A DNA stretch of 64,000 nt from the NCBI RefSeq assembly GCF_910592395.1, contig NC_088325.1, positions 8,124,109-8,188,108 of the forward strand. Direction: 5' to 3'. The notes beneath the pieces are model-generated. The model saw nothing but the letters and a program-made list of their open reading frames with translations, was not told where the DNA came from and ran no database searches. The translations under genes and the position numbers were made by a program. The DNA comes from Lineus longissimus (taxonomy: Eukaryota; Nemertea; Pilidiophora; Heteronemertea; Lineidae). Of the stretch, positions 46,846 to 57,211 are shown piece by piece. The first letter of the stretch is position 1. Each line of letters opens with the position of its first letter.

Positions 46846-49581
46846 ATGGAAAAACTTGTGAAAACCCGCGGTGGTTGTCGGAGTTGGGTGACGCGTGAAA
46901 GTAATGCGTTGCACGCGTACCTCCGTGATGACAAAGCAGTGACGGTACAAGGGTTGAAAATTATGGTGTCTGAATTTGAAAAGAGACTTGATGTCCTGGA
47001 CGAGGCTCAGCAGGCGGTTGAGGACGCATTCGACGACGAAGGGCAAAGGGACGTTAACATTGCCTCTGCTAGCGATTTTCAGATGAATTCGCTGCGTGTA
47101 AAAATGGCGGCCATGGCCAAGATGGCAGACCTGGTAGATGAGAAAAAGATAGCACCACTTAGCATTCCTGGCACGAGTTGTGATGCTGTAGCTAAACTTC
47201 CGAAGATTGAGAGAGAGAAGTTCAATGGTGACAATTTAAAGTGGCAGAGTTTTTGGGACCAGTTCAACGCTATTGTTCACAATAAGCCAAGGACTGCTGC
47301 TGTGACCAAGTTCAGCTCTCTCTTGTCGTCATTGGGAGGTGATGCCCTGGAGTCGATACGAGGATTCACGCTTACCGACGCAAACTATGATCTGGCCCGA
47401 GCATGTCTGACTGACCGATACGATCGCAAGGAGAGGATTATATTCTCTCATATCCAGGCTTTGTTGAATTTTTCAGTGCCGACTGGTGTTGCTGTTGCCG
47501 GTTTATGGAAGCTGCGTGATGATCTGAACAGTCATGTAAGATGCCTTGCGGGCTTAGATGTAAGCGGAGAAAAGTATGGCTTGTTTTTAACACCACTCGT
47601 ACTCTCCAAACTGCCTACAGAGATAAGAATGGAGTGGGCAAGAGTGGGAGAGGGGAAAGAGCGTGATCTACAGTTCCTTCTCAATTTCCTGAAAGTCGAA
47701 ATCGAGCGACGTGAACGGGCTGATGGTTTTCGGTCAATGCAGTCTTCAAAGGTGAAACAACATGCTTCAGACGAGACAAAACGTACTGTCTCAGTACCCC
47801 CGACGGCGTCTGTTCTTCATACTCAAGGTCAAGGACATAATCGTGGTGCTTGCGCTTTCTGTTCTAAGTCTCATCCATCTGAGAAATGTTACAAACTGAC
47901 TAAACTGCCACTAGATGAACGTCATAAATTCATTCAGGAGTCTCGTGCATGTTTTCGGTGTTTGAATATCGGTCACATGGCCAGAGGTTGTGCTACGAAA
48001 TATCAGAAGTGTGGAGGTAGACATCGTGCCCTTCTTTGTGACCCCACTAAAGTAAAGTCAAGGCAGCAAACCCCAGCTGAAAGGAGTGGGCAGTCTGGCA
48101 GTGGTTCAGGACAAAGTGGCTCTCAGGCTCAGTCTAGTTCTCAGTCTGGCGAGTCTGCGTCACATGTGACGGTGTCCTGTACTAATGACAGAGTGCACAC
48201 GGTGCTACCAACAGCTTGTGTTTCTGTGAGAGGTCCGAAGGGTAGGATGGAGACTGCCAATGTACTGTTTGATACTGGGTCAGATACTACATTCATTTCT
48301 AGTGCCTTTGTCAAGAAAAAAGTACCAGAATGGGTTACTTCTAAATACATGTCTTATGCTGCATTTGGTGGTAATACACCTTCATCATGTTCTGTACATA
48401 ATGTATATAAGGTTGATTTACAGAGTAGAACGGTTGAGAGTAGATTGTTGCAAGCTGTTGAAGTGAAAACTATTGGTGCACCTCTAGTCAGACCAAAGAT
48501 TTCTGCTCAGATTTTACAATCTGTTTGTGAGTTGAATTTAGCTGACCAGTATGATGAAAAGAAAGAAGTCAAGATTGATTCACTGATTGGCTTAGACCAT
48601 TATTGGGATGTTGTGAATTCTGATGTTAGGAAGTTGTCAGAGGGTCTTGTTGTGCAGAGTACAGCTTTTGGCTGGGTGATATCTGGTTCATGGTGTGATG
48701 AAACTGTAAATGTATCTTCTCCTACTTGTCTTCTATCTCATCAACACTCATTAGTGTCTCTTTCTGATATCCCTGAGTATAGTTTGCATAGGTTTTGGGA
48801 TTTGGAGACAATTGGTGTAAGTCCTGAGGTTGAGAGTTGTTCTGAAGATGAGGTGTTGAGAGAATTTAATGAAACAGTCAAGTTTGTTGATAGTAAATAT
48901 GAAGTTCAGCTCCCATGGAAGGAGCATGTGTCGAAGTTGGATTTGTTGAACAATAAGAGCTTGGCTGAATCTCGTCTTGAGAGTTTGAATCGTAGGTTAG
49001 CTAAGCACACCCAGTTGAGACAAGATTACAATGACACTCTTTTTGATTTAGAGGGTCTGGGTATCATTTCTGAGGTGCTGGAGACCGATTTTTTGCCTCC
49101 TGGTCGACCTATTTTTTACCTACCACATCATCCAGTAGTAAAGGTCAGTAGTTTGACAACTAAGGTTAGGCCAGTATTTGATGCCTCGGCCAAGGGTTAT
49201 AACAAGGTGTCTTTAAATGATTGCATGGAATCAGGACCTGCTCTCCAACCCAGTTTAGTTGATGTACTCATTAGATTCCGCCGATGGCGTGTTGGTCTCA
49301 TTGCTGATATCACGAAGGCCTTTCTACAAATAAAGGTTCGGGATGAAGATCAGGATGTACACCGATTTCTGTGGGATGTAAATGGCCACAGGCGTGTCAT
49401 GAAGTTTCTTAGAGCTCCCTTTGGGAACACTAGTAGTCCATTTTTGTTGAATGCCACAGTTCGCCATCATATCTCTCTGTATCCTAAGTCAAAAGCCATA
49501 GAAGAGCTTGAGGAAAATCTGTATGTAGATGATTGGGTCACAGGAGCAGATACTGATGATGAGGCTTGTGATCTTTTTTAG
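46846..49581 (+). pseudogene. gag-pol: BEL Gag-protease-RT part of the polyprotein
   Basis: 911 codons from ATG 46846. The N-terminal coiled region (1-115) is followed by the DUF1759-type Gag domain (KLPKIEREKFNGDNLKWQSF, from about 118), zinc knuckles (CAFCSKSHPSEKC near 336 and CFRCLNIGHMARGC near 369), a Ser/Gln-rich linker, an aspartic protease with LFDTGSDTTFIS near 475, and RT with VRPVFDAS near 772, ADITKAFLQI, and YVDD near 892. This order is specific for BEL/Pao. The frame is stopped by TAG 49579-49581 shortly after YVDD, a point mutation, because the same frame continues in recognisable RT sequence. Confidence 0.93.
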
Positions 49582-49923
49582 GAAGGCCGCGAAACACTAG
49601 ATGAGGGTGGATTTCAACTTGCCAAGTGTGGTTCTAACAGTGAGACTGTGAATGACATGTTTTTTTGAGAGTTTGGTGCAAAGCATTCAGGGGTCGAGTC
49701 GGTGAAGATTCTTGGCCTAAAATGGCTCAAAGTAGAAGATTGTTTTGCGTTTGATGGGGTTCAGGTACCCATTCAGTTATTCACAACTAAGAGAGTAGCA
49801 TTGAGTTTCCTGGCAAGATTGTATGACCCACTGGGTTTTTTGAACCCTTACGTCATGGTTGTCAAGGTTATAGTGCAAGACATCTGGAACTTGAATTTGG
49901 ATTGGGATGATGAGGTGCCCATT
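49582..49923 (+). pseudogene. BEL RT continuation up to the insertion
   Basis: Same register as the preceding part. It contains a TGA at 49666-49668, then ILGLKWLK and the LARLYDPLGFLNPYV motif, conserved in BEL/Pao Pol between RT and RNase H. It ends at the ATT duplicated by the DNA transposon (49921-49923). Codons after that position belong to the transposon TIR. Confidence 0.88.
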
Positions 49924-49935
49924 CACAGCGCAGCC
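49924..49935 (+). repeat. Left TIR of the CACTA-like element
   Basis: CACAGCGCAGCC, perfect against the right end; similarity becomes loose after 12 bp. Confidence 0.85.
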
Positions 49936-50103
49936 CTTCTCAGAATTTGCTTGCATGACCCTTGTCAGTTCCATGGTTGGCCAACAGATGTCTGCACCTC
50001 CCGGATGTGGTTAGGGTCAACCCTAGGTTTAGGAGCATATTTTTAGAAACTGTTACCGGCAGGTGCTGCCATCTGCTAATAGATAGTTGAGTGACGAATC
50101 AAA

Positions 50104-50136
50104 ATGGCCTTCTGCCGACGAGGACTGGATTTATCT
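50104..50136 (+). CDS. Possible first exon of the transposase gene
   Basis: ATG followed by ten codons (MAFCRRGLDLS) and a consensus donor GTAAGT at 50137, 180 bp inside the left TIR. It could be the first coding exon, but I could not connect it to the exon at 51671 in phase, so at least one exon in between is unresolved. Confidence 0.3.
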
Positions 50137-50394
50137 GTAAGTTTTCAGCTATATTTCACTGTTTAGTTGGTCAATTTAATGCTGGATTAATCTACCGGAA
50201 GTAGTTAAAGTCATAGAAAACGATGTGTGTAGGTATTTTGTTCGAAGCCCAACCAAAAATCCAAAAAGAACAGATGTATTTAGCGATATTCAAGATGTCA
50301 TGTACAGAATTTGGTTGGTGTTCGTCAAACCTCCTTGATTTTAGAACAAGGGCCAAAGTTTTATACCACGTTTAGGGGTCACTGAGCATGCGAT

Positions 50395-50458
50395 CTGTGC
50401 GTAATGGCGGCATTTAATATCGCCATTGGGTCAAAAGAAATGCCGCCATTACGCACAG
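50395..50458. repeat. Perfect 21-bp stem inverted repeat
   Basis: CTGTGCGTAATGGCGGCATTT at 50395-50415 and its exact complement at 50438-50458, with a 22-nt loop. It is in the subterminal region, where CACTA elements often have transposase-binding repeats. Function unknown. Confidence 0.85.
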
Positions 50459-51120
50459 AACAGCATGATTGGCTTATGCAATAGAATGTATTGCAAGTGT
50501 TGACTTGGTGTCTTCTTGCATATGCAGGTTATCACCTTACTTGCAGAGTAGTCTGAGCCTCCTGTCGGCTTGATTTCCTTCTGTAGTGTATGACCTTGGT
50601 GTCCCTCAAGGTCACTGGTCAAGGCTATGTCCTACCTAAGCCTATTGATGCAGACCCTGGGCTGCACACAAGTGGTCAGTGCCACCACACTTGGCCCAGT
50701 AGACTATAAATGCAGCAATAGTATTTTAGTATCACTGGTATAATGCTCAAGCCCCTCACCCTCACCCCAACCCTAGTGGACCCTATGACATTCAGAATGA
50801 CTAGACATCGACATTGGTACACAGGGAAAATTTCCTTATCCTTGCATCGGCAAATCCGGCGTCAGGAGAGGATGGGCATGATACGAGTAATCCTTCCGTG
50901 AGCGCATAAACTATTTAGATCCTTTCCACCAGGATCGTGGCTTGGACATATCTAATCTTGTGAACTGGGATGCACAGTAGCTCGATCACTGTGCTGGGCA
51001 GAAGCACTGTTGGATCTTCCACCCAGCAAACTGTGCATGCACAGGATTCGCGAATTCCTGCAAATTTCATGTCAACAAATTCTATCTACTAGAGATTCTA
51101 TAATATTTGTTGCTATTTTA

Positions 51121-51333
51121 TTCCAGTGATATGCAAGCCTAGGATGAGCAAGGGACTTTGTTAGAGATTCTTAGTCCAATGATATGCCAGCAAGCCTAGG
51201 ATGAGCAAGGATCTTTGTTAGAGATTCTTATTCCAATGATATGCCAGCAAGCCTAGGATGAGCAAGGATCTTTGTTGAAGATTCTTATTCCAGTGATATG
51301 CCAGCAAGCCTAGGATGAGCAAGGATCTTTGTT
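51121..51333 (+). repeat. ~58-bp tandem repeat, four copies
   Basis: Unit TTCCAGTGATATGCCAGCAAG followed by CCTAGGATGAGCAAGGATCTTTG, repeated four times with few changes. Each unit offers an acceptor-like TTCCAG. It lies in an intron or 5' region of the transposase gene. The rest of 50459-51670 shows no gene that I can support. Confidence 0.85.
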
Positions 51334-51670
51334 TGAGGAGACCGTGGAAGCCCTGTCCACCACAACACAAATAAATAAGATTATCATATCAGGTAAGCTT
51401 ATTGGCGCACAAAATATCCTTTTATCATATATCATATACCCAAGTCAAGTGCACTGATCTGGGAAACAAGACATCGGGAAAAAAGCTTAAAAAAATACCC
51501 CGGAATATTAATTCAAACTTATCCAAAATCAAGGACAGTGCACACGACACCGACGGAACACAGTCCTCGTCTCAATTGATAACATTGCAGAGGACATTTT
51601 GAGAAAGATTGCAATTTTGATATGATATTGATATGATGGGAAATGCATTACTCTTTTCCATTTCTTATAG

Positions 51671-51830
51671 GATGAAGCGATTCAAAGTTGGCCAGTTGAT
51701 GCAGGGAAGAAAGGAAGCGAATGCCCTTCTGGCTCACTCCTCTGCATTGGCTATTGTGAACAAAGAAGTGAAGAAGCTTGACGATCAGATTTCGGAAAAG
51801 TCTCAAATATCGATAGAGCTCAATGCTGAT
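51671..51830 (+). CDS. Transposase exon A (coiled-coil N-terminal part)
   Basis: Acceptor TCCATTTCTTATAG precedes it and donor GTGAGT follows at 51831. It codes for a charged, heptad-like segment (MKRFKVGQLMQGRKEANALL ... VNKEVKKLDDQISEKS). The exon begins with the last base of a split codon, so it has an upstream coding exon. Exon B follows in phase. Confidence 0.6.
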
Positions 51831-52234
51831 GTGAGTTGACATTTCAAAATTGGACTGGTTACTTCACACTGTCGTTTGTAGTCGGTGAATAACCCGTCAT
51901 GTTATTTGCCAGTGATGGGATATACCGGTACAACTTTGAATAACATTTTCAAGATCTGATGAAATGCCGACGACATCATGTCATCATCCTCTGTGAAAGC
52001 CGGGATCAAAGCATTGTATCTTCTAACTTATTGCTCAGTACAATTGCACAGCCTTTCAAAATATATTTGCTATGTTGTTAAGAAAATAATGATGAAGCTG
52101 AGGTGTGTAACAACTGCAAGTGGGCCTACATGGTGCACTTTTCAGGAGATTTTCAATGACTTGTTCAACAGTGTAGCCTGTTGTAGTTCACTTCATTATA
52201 TTATTAGTGAAAATATTGTCGAATTTTCTTCCAG

Positions 52235-52339
52235 ATAGAATGGCGTGAAAGGTTGAAAGGTGATTTAACACCAGTGGTCACACAGAACATGGCAATTCAG
52301 ACTGCCCTTGATAAAGAAAATCAGCTGTTGAAAATCAAG
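52235..52339 (+). CDS. Transposase exon B
   Basis: 105 nt, exactly 35 codons, between TTTTCTTCCAG and GTTAGT; phase 0 on both sides. It codes for WRERLKGDLTPVV ... ALDKENQLLKIK, continuing the coiled-coil-like character of exon A. It joins in frame to exon C at 53256. Confidence 0.6.
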
Positions 52340-52374
52340 GTTAGTCCTTTTTAGACCAAGTGATAATTTTTTTG

Positions 52375-53178
52375 GACTCATGCCAGCTACCTTATTATTC
52401 TTGATTCTAAATCTGTGTTGATTTAGGAGCCTGTGAATGTCAATTGGTTTTCAAAATATTTCCTCAGAATATAGTAATTCAGAAAGGCGTTTGGTTTACA
52501 TCCATGACTCGGCCTAAAATCCAAAATCGTTATAATTTTTTTTTTGACTCATGCCAGCTACCTTATTCTTCTTGATTCTAAATCTGTGTTGATTTAGGAG
52601 CCTGTGAATGTCAATTGGTTTTCAAAATATTTCCTCAGAATATAGTAATTCAGAAAGGCGTTTGGTTTACATCCATGACTCGGCCTAAAATCTAAAATCG
52701 TGATGATTTTTTTGGACTCATGCCAGCTACCTTATTCTTCTTGATTCTAAATCTGTGTTGATTTAGGAGCCTGTGAATGTCAATTGGTTTTCAAAATATT
52801 TCCTCAGAATATAGTAATTCAGAAAGGCGTTTGGTTTACATCCACGACTCGGCCTAAAATCCAAAATCGTTATAATTTTTTTTTTGACTCATGCCAGCTA
52901 CCTTATTCTCCTTGATTCTAAATCTGTGTTGATTTAGGAGCCTGTGAATGTCAATTGGTTTTCAAAATATTTCCTCAGAATATAGTAATTCAGAAAGGCG
53001 TTTGGTTTACATCCACGACTCGGCCTAAAATCCAAAATCGTTATAATTTTTTTTTTTGACTCATGCCAGCTACCTTATTCTTCTTGATTCTAAATCTGTG
53101 TTGATTTAGGAGCCTGTGAATGTCAATTGGTTTTCAAAATATTTCCTCAGAATATAGTAATTCAGAAAGGCGTTTGAT
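52375..53178 (+). repeat. ~170-bp intronic tandem repeat (4.7 copies)
   Basis: Period 169-172 bp, with starts at GACTCATGCCAGC 52375, 52546, 52715, 52886 and 53058. The last copy is truncated at AAAGGCGTTTG. It fills the intron before exon C almost completely. Each copy contains TTGATTTAGGAG, an acceptor-like sequence, so the repeat may have arisen near the true acceptor at 53255. The copies are highly similar, so recent. Confidence 0.92.
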
Positions 53179-53255
53179 ATTATCAGCTTAAAATGTTTTT
53201 CTCCAGGTTGACCAGAACAGGTCTCAAGTAACTGTTTCCTTTCGATTTATTTCAG

Positions 53256-55364
53256 GAGGTTGGTGTGCAGCCCAGCCCATCTGACGTTCTAATTCCAACA
53301 AAAGTTGTCTACAATGAGACAGATGAGGTCCAGCTAAATCCAAGGACTATCAAGAAACGGCATGAGAGAACTGTAAATGCACTGAAGTCAATCCATGGAC
53401 AGTCAATGCAAAATGCAACTGATGGACTCTGGCACACCTTGGTCAAGGTCTGCTCCCCTTCTGACCTGAAAAGGTATTTCACCCACAGTAAGAAATGTAG
53501 AGGTATTGGTTCTGAAGGAAAGGTCACAAAAAGGACAAAAATTCAAGAGAGGCAAACGAAGGCCAATGCTGTGAGAAGCATCAAGATGCTTTACCGAGGT
53601 GGTCTCATAAGTAGTCGAAAATACAGTGCAATTAGAATTTCAAATATTGGTGTATCTAGACCTGAGCCCCTTACTTACAAAGAGGTAGTGAAAGAAATTG
53701 AGAAAATCCAAGAAAGCCTCAAGGTTAGCTCAGTTGATGGTGCCGGTGGCAAGGGGTGTTCCAGAGAGCTTGAGAACACTTTACTAAAGCTCGGTGACTT
53801 ATATCTCCAGATCGATGAAAAACTGATATCAGAGCACGGAGAGGGTCTGAATTGGTTCGGAGAAAATAGAGGCAACTTCTGTGTTGCCATTGGAGCTGAT
53901 GGTGCTCCAAGTGGCAAGATCAATACTCACACATCATTGCTGCTATCATTTTTGAACACCGTGAGTAAGGTCAGCAGTTGTGACCACAATTTCATTCTTG
54001 TAGGTGGTGATGGGAAAGAGGATGACCCTATATTCATGGCACATTTGACCAAACTTGTCAAAGAGTTTAGTGAAATTGAAGAAAAGGAGTACCAGATTAG
54101 AAATGTACCTGTTAGGTTTAGGCTAGAAATGGTCCCTGCTGACTGCAAGTGGGTGGCCACCGCTTGTGGAGAATTGTCAAATGCTGCCACTTTTCCATCG
54201 TCATTCGGAAATGTTCACAAGGATGAACTTAGTCAAGTAGGTGCAAGCATTGGTAGTGGTCCTGAAGATACGTGGCATCCGTGGGGGTATTTAGAGAGAT
54301 TGGAGTACGCCAAAAAGGTTGAGAAAGTGAAAAAAGAAAGTAAATGTACAACGAGAGCTAAAGTCCTAAAAGCGATTGCCGACATGAAGTGTCGGCAAGA
54401 GTTTCAGCCACCACTTGGTAAGTATTCCGAAAAGTGCCTGATTGACCCCCTCCATGTGAAAAACAATGCATGTCAACAGCTCAATGTTCAAGTACTGTAT
54501 GCATGCATTGTCAAAACAGATGATAGTGTTTTGAAAAAAGACCTGGATGATCCAATATTTGTTGCATCGCCTATTGGGCAGTACCTAGATGCTTTGCAAC
54601 ACAAACTGAAAGCAGGCAAGTTACACACTAGACTCTGCAGGTGGTTCAAGGAATCTGGCTCGAATGTTACAGCTAAAGCTGTTAGCAACTGTTCAGTACG
54701 ATTCACTGGAGAAGATTCATTCAAATTCCTGCAGGATTTCCCTTACCTGCTCAAGGCCCTTGATGATGACAATGGAACTGATTATGACAAGTTTGTCCAA
54801 ATTCGACTCCACTATGGTTGTTGTCTCTTAAAGGAGTTGGTATCATTGTCATCGAAAGTGAAGTTTAGCCAGTTTGAGCTTGAGAGACTGAAACATGTTT
54901 GCGAGCTATATCATGCTTTGCATGCTCTTCTTCTAACCAAAGTCACTCTTACAACATGGCATATTGGCTACATTATCCCCTACCATACCAAAGTGATTTA
55001 TCATAAATTTGGAGTTGGTTTAGGCCTAAATACTACACAGGGGCGAGAGGCAAAGCACCAGCGAGTAGCCATGTATGGGAAGTTCAGTACTCCACAGAAT
55101 AAATGGCCAATGATTTTCCGTCATGAGTATGTCGATCTAATCTGGTTGAGGGAGAATGATCTAAATTCTGAGGCAAAACAAATGAGAAATTGTAGAGACA
55201 ATTCAAAGTACCACGTCTATTCCAGTGCCACATCCATGCGTAAGTGTGGACTGCATGAGGCAGGAGAGTGTGGTTATTGCACTCACCCTCTTCTCAGGCT
55301 GATTGAAAAAAGCTGCAAGGAGTTGAAGGTTGATGGCGATCTTCTGCATATTCGGTCTTCTTGA
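53256..55364 (+). CDS. Transposase main exon (DDE-like catalytic part)
   Basis: 703 codons after acceptor TTTCGATTTATTTCAG; there is no ATG at the start because the exon continues exon B in phase. Numbering from the GTG at 53265, likely catalytic acids are D212 (IGADGAPSGK, on a predicted strand), D293 (VPADCKW) and E595 (QGREAKHQ). A D-x2-H motif at 394-397 (DPLHVKNN) sits between the second Asp and Glu, as described in several eukaryotic DDE transposase groups, with a long helical insert between D293 and E595. Cysteines near the end (CGLHEAGECGYC) may bind zinc. The stop is at 55362-55364. With the TIR and target duplication this is most likely the element's transposase; I do not recognise a named family. 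No frameshift or premature stop is seen. Confidence 0.72.
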   Translation, partial: EVGVQPSPSDVLIPTKVVYNETDEVQLNPRTIKKRHERTVNALKSIHGQSMQNATDGLWHTLVKVCSPSDLKRYFTHSKKCRGIGSEGKVTKRTKIQERQTKANAVRSIKMLYRGGLISSRKYSAIRISNIGVSRPEPLTYKEVVKEIEKIQESLKVSSVDGAGGKGCSRELENTLLKLGDLYLQIDEKLISEHGEGLNWFGENRGNFCVAIGADGAPSGKINTHTSLLLSFLNTVSKVSSCDHNFILVGGDGKEDDPIFMAHLTKLVKEFSEIEEKEYQIRNVPVRFRLEMVPADCKWVATACGELSNAATFPSSFGNVHKDELSQVGASIGSGPEDTWHPWGYLERLEYAKKVEKVKKESKCTTRAKVLKAIADMKCRQEFQPPLGKYSEKCLIDPLHVKNNACQQLNVQVLYACIVKTDDSVLKKDLDDPIFVASPIGQYLDALQHKLKAGKLHTRLCRWFKESGSNVTAKAVSNCSVRFTGEDSFKFLQDFPYLLKALDDDNGTDYDKFVQIRLHYGCCLLKELVSLSSKVKFSQFELERLKHVCELYHALHALLLTKVTLTTWHIGYIIPYHTKVIYHKFGVGLGLNTTQGREAKHQRVAMYGKFSTPQNKWPMIFRHEYVDLIWLRENDLNSEAKQMRNCRDNSKYHVYSSATSMRKCGLHEAGECGYCTHPLLRLIEKSCKELKVDGDLLHIRSS
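55136..55176 (+). repeat. 41-bp inverted repeat, sense copy in the coding exon
   Basis: Coding bases 55136-55176 (TCTAATCTGGTTGAGGGAGA at the start) occur as an exact reverse complement at 55492-55532 in the 3' untranslated region. Confidence 0.95.
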
Positions 55365-55491
55365 ACAGAATGCCTTAGTTTGTAATTTGTCAGTTGGAAG
55401 TTCAAACAAAAGCTTGGCTAATTACTCCAAAATAAGTTTTGAATAATATCTTTTTGTGTCTGGTTTTGCTGTATGAGTGGTTCACATAGTA

Positions 55492-55532
55492 TTGCCTCAG
55501 AATTTAGATCATTCTCCCTCAACCAGATTAGA
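55492..55532 (-). repeat. 41-bp inverted repeat, antisense copy in the 3' UTR
   Basis: A perfect antisense copy of 55136-55176, ending exactly where the 217-bp hairpin element begins at 55533. The transcript could form a 41-bp duplex with a loop of about 315 nt. Confidence 0.95.
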
Positions 55533-55749
55533 GAGTGTTGCTAATATGCAAGTTGCAAGTTGAAAATGCAAGTTGCAAGTTGAAAATTGTAAAATGCCAA
55601 TTTTCAACTTGTCTTTTCAACTTGCAACTTGCATTTTCAACTTGCAAATCTTGCATTTTCAACTTGCAACTTGCATTTTCAACTTGCAACTTGCATTCTC
55701 AACATGCAACTTGCAATCTCAACTTTCAACTTGCATATTAGCAACACTC
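55533..55749. repeat. 217-bp palindromic minisatellite block
   Basis: Bounded by a perfect 23-bp inverted repeat (GAGTGTTGCTAATATGCAAG... at 55533-55555 and its complement at 55727-55749). The interior is an array of CAACTTGCATTTT-like 7-20-mers which changes orientation near 55597, so the whole block can fold into one long hairpin. A shorter relative (CACTTGCATTTTCAACTTGC) recurs at 56119. The reading frames across it are products of the repeat. Confidence 0.85.
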
Positions 55750-57211
55750 CTTGAAAGGACCATAGAATTGGAGGCAGTGCTAAAACAACAAATTACTTAG
55801 ACATTCATGCTAGGATGAATGCTTCTTCCTGTTGCTTTGTCTTCCTGAATATTACTATTGGAGGTGGTCACTGATAAGAGTGTTGTCTTGACATGGAGCT
55901 TATAGCTTTATTTCTGTAATGAATGTACGTCTCGCAATAAGAATGATGTGTAAAGTCCTGGTTTAGTTGTAAATAGTGAAGTGAAGTGGAGTCCTATTTT
56001 ATTTTGTTGTGGTGACAGTATTATCATCTCGCCAACCAAGACCTTACCAACACTTACTGCAGAGGGGGGGGGGGGGAGGGCAGAGTATTTCTAAATACTA
56101 AAACCCTCCTTCTATTGCCACTTGCATTTTCAACTTGCGACTTGCAACTTGCCGAGAAAAAAACCCTCACTTATTGGAGATGTAGGAGTTACTTTTGTGC
56201 AAATTTCCCTGAAAATAATCAAAATGTAAAATTTTATCAGATATACTCTGTTCTGTCACTTTACTGAAGATTAGAAGGTATGATTGATGAGGATGTCTAT
56301 TATTGTAGAAACCTTGTTAGCTGTTCCATGTCATATCTATAAGCATTTGTTAAAACTGGTGATGTAGATGTTGTGCTGGGTTTTGAAATCCTTGATAATT
56401 GTTTGAGGAAAATACTTGCATTTCATCTTTAATTGTTTAGCAATGAATGATGAATCAAATGATGAAAAGGTAAAGTGTATTGGATGTCACGTAGGGGATT
56501 AAATCTAGACTGGAGAGTGTGGGTGTGCATGCGTGTGCGTGCGTGCGTGTGCGTGTGTGTGTGGGGGGGGGGTTGATGGAATGAAACCATTGAGTCTGTG
56601 TTTTACCCCAGATGAGGGCACTCATGTCATTTATCCAAACTTGGCATCCAATTCATTGCCATGTTAAAAGTGTTTTGAATTTCATATCTCCGTCCAAATT
56701 GTTGTTTTATTTATTTATCCCTTTGTCAATAAAACATTCTTGTTCAAGTTAAATTTTCGTGTTGTTTTAAATCTTGACTGGAAGACACAAAGCCAAGTGC
56801 TCTTCCTATGAAGGTGACCTGTCTTGTCTCATCCAGGACATAGAAGGAGAGGAGAGACAAGCTGTGCTCTCTGCATGTGACAATATTGTACCTGGATTTT
56901 GTCAATGACTTTGATTTGGTCCTATCTTGGAGGTGACCAACCAAGACAAAGTTGTCTTTGCGGGAAGAAAGTCATGTCACATCCATTACTGAAGCTGTCC
57001 GTATGGATATGGTCTCTTATCGGATCTTTGACGGGGGAATGTCTCCACTTGGAGGCAGCTTGTCATTTCAGGACAGGAGGAGCCCCACTCATCAATATCT
57101 GCTGGGACAAGCATATTTTGATGTAGCAGGAAAGTTTGAAAAAATTTAAATATTTAACATCCTGCTCTTGTGGCACATTCCATCCAAGAGGTTCCATGGA
57201 CATAGACATCA
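55750..57211. other. Convergent 3' regions of the two transposon genes
   Basis: Contains AATAAA on + at 56728-56733 (transposase gene) and AATAAATAAA on - (plus TTTATTTATTT near 56706), so the two transcripts would end facing each other. A G-run at 56065-56081 and a GT-rich run ending in ten G (56520-56572) are simple sequences. No further gene is supported. Confidence 0.5.

Noticed and set aside
49924-50046. Continuation of BEL pol to 50046
   Set aside because: After the ATT at 49921-49923 the sequence is the transposon TIR and subterminal DNA; the open frame is accidental.
55535-55800. 68-75 codon frames rich in FSTCNLQ repeats
   Set aside because: Translation of the CAACTTGCATTTT minisatellite.
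56520-56572. GT/G-rich run as telomeric repeat
   Set aside because: It is an irregular GTGC/GTGT microsatellite followed by G, not TTAGGG-type.
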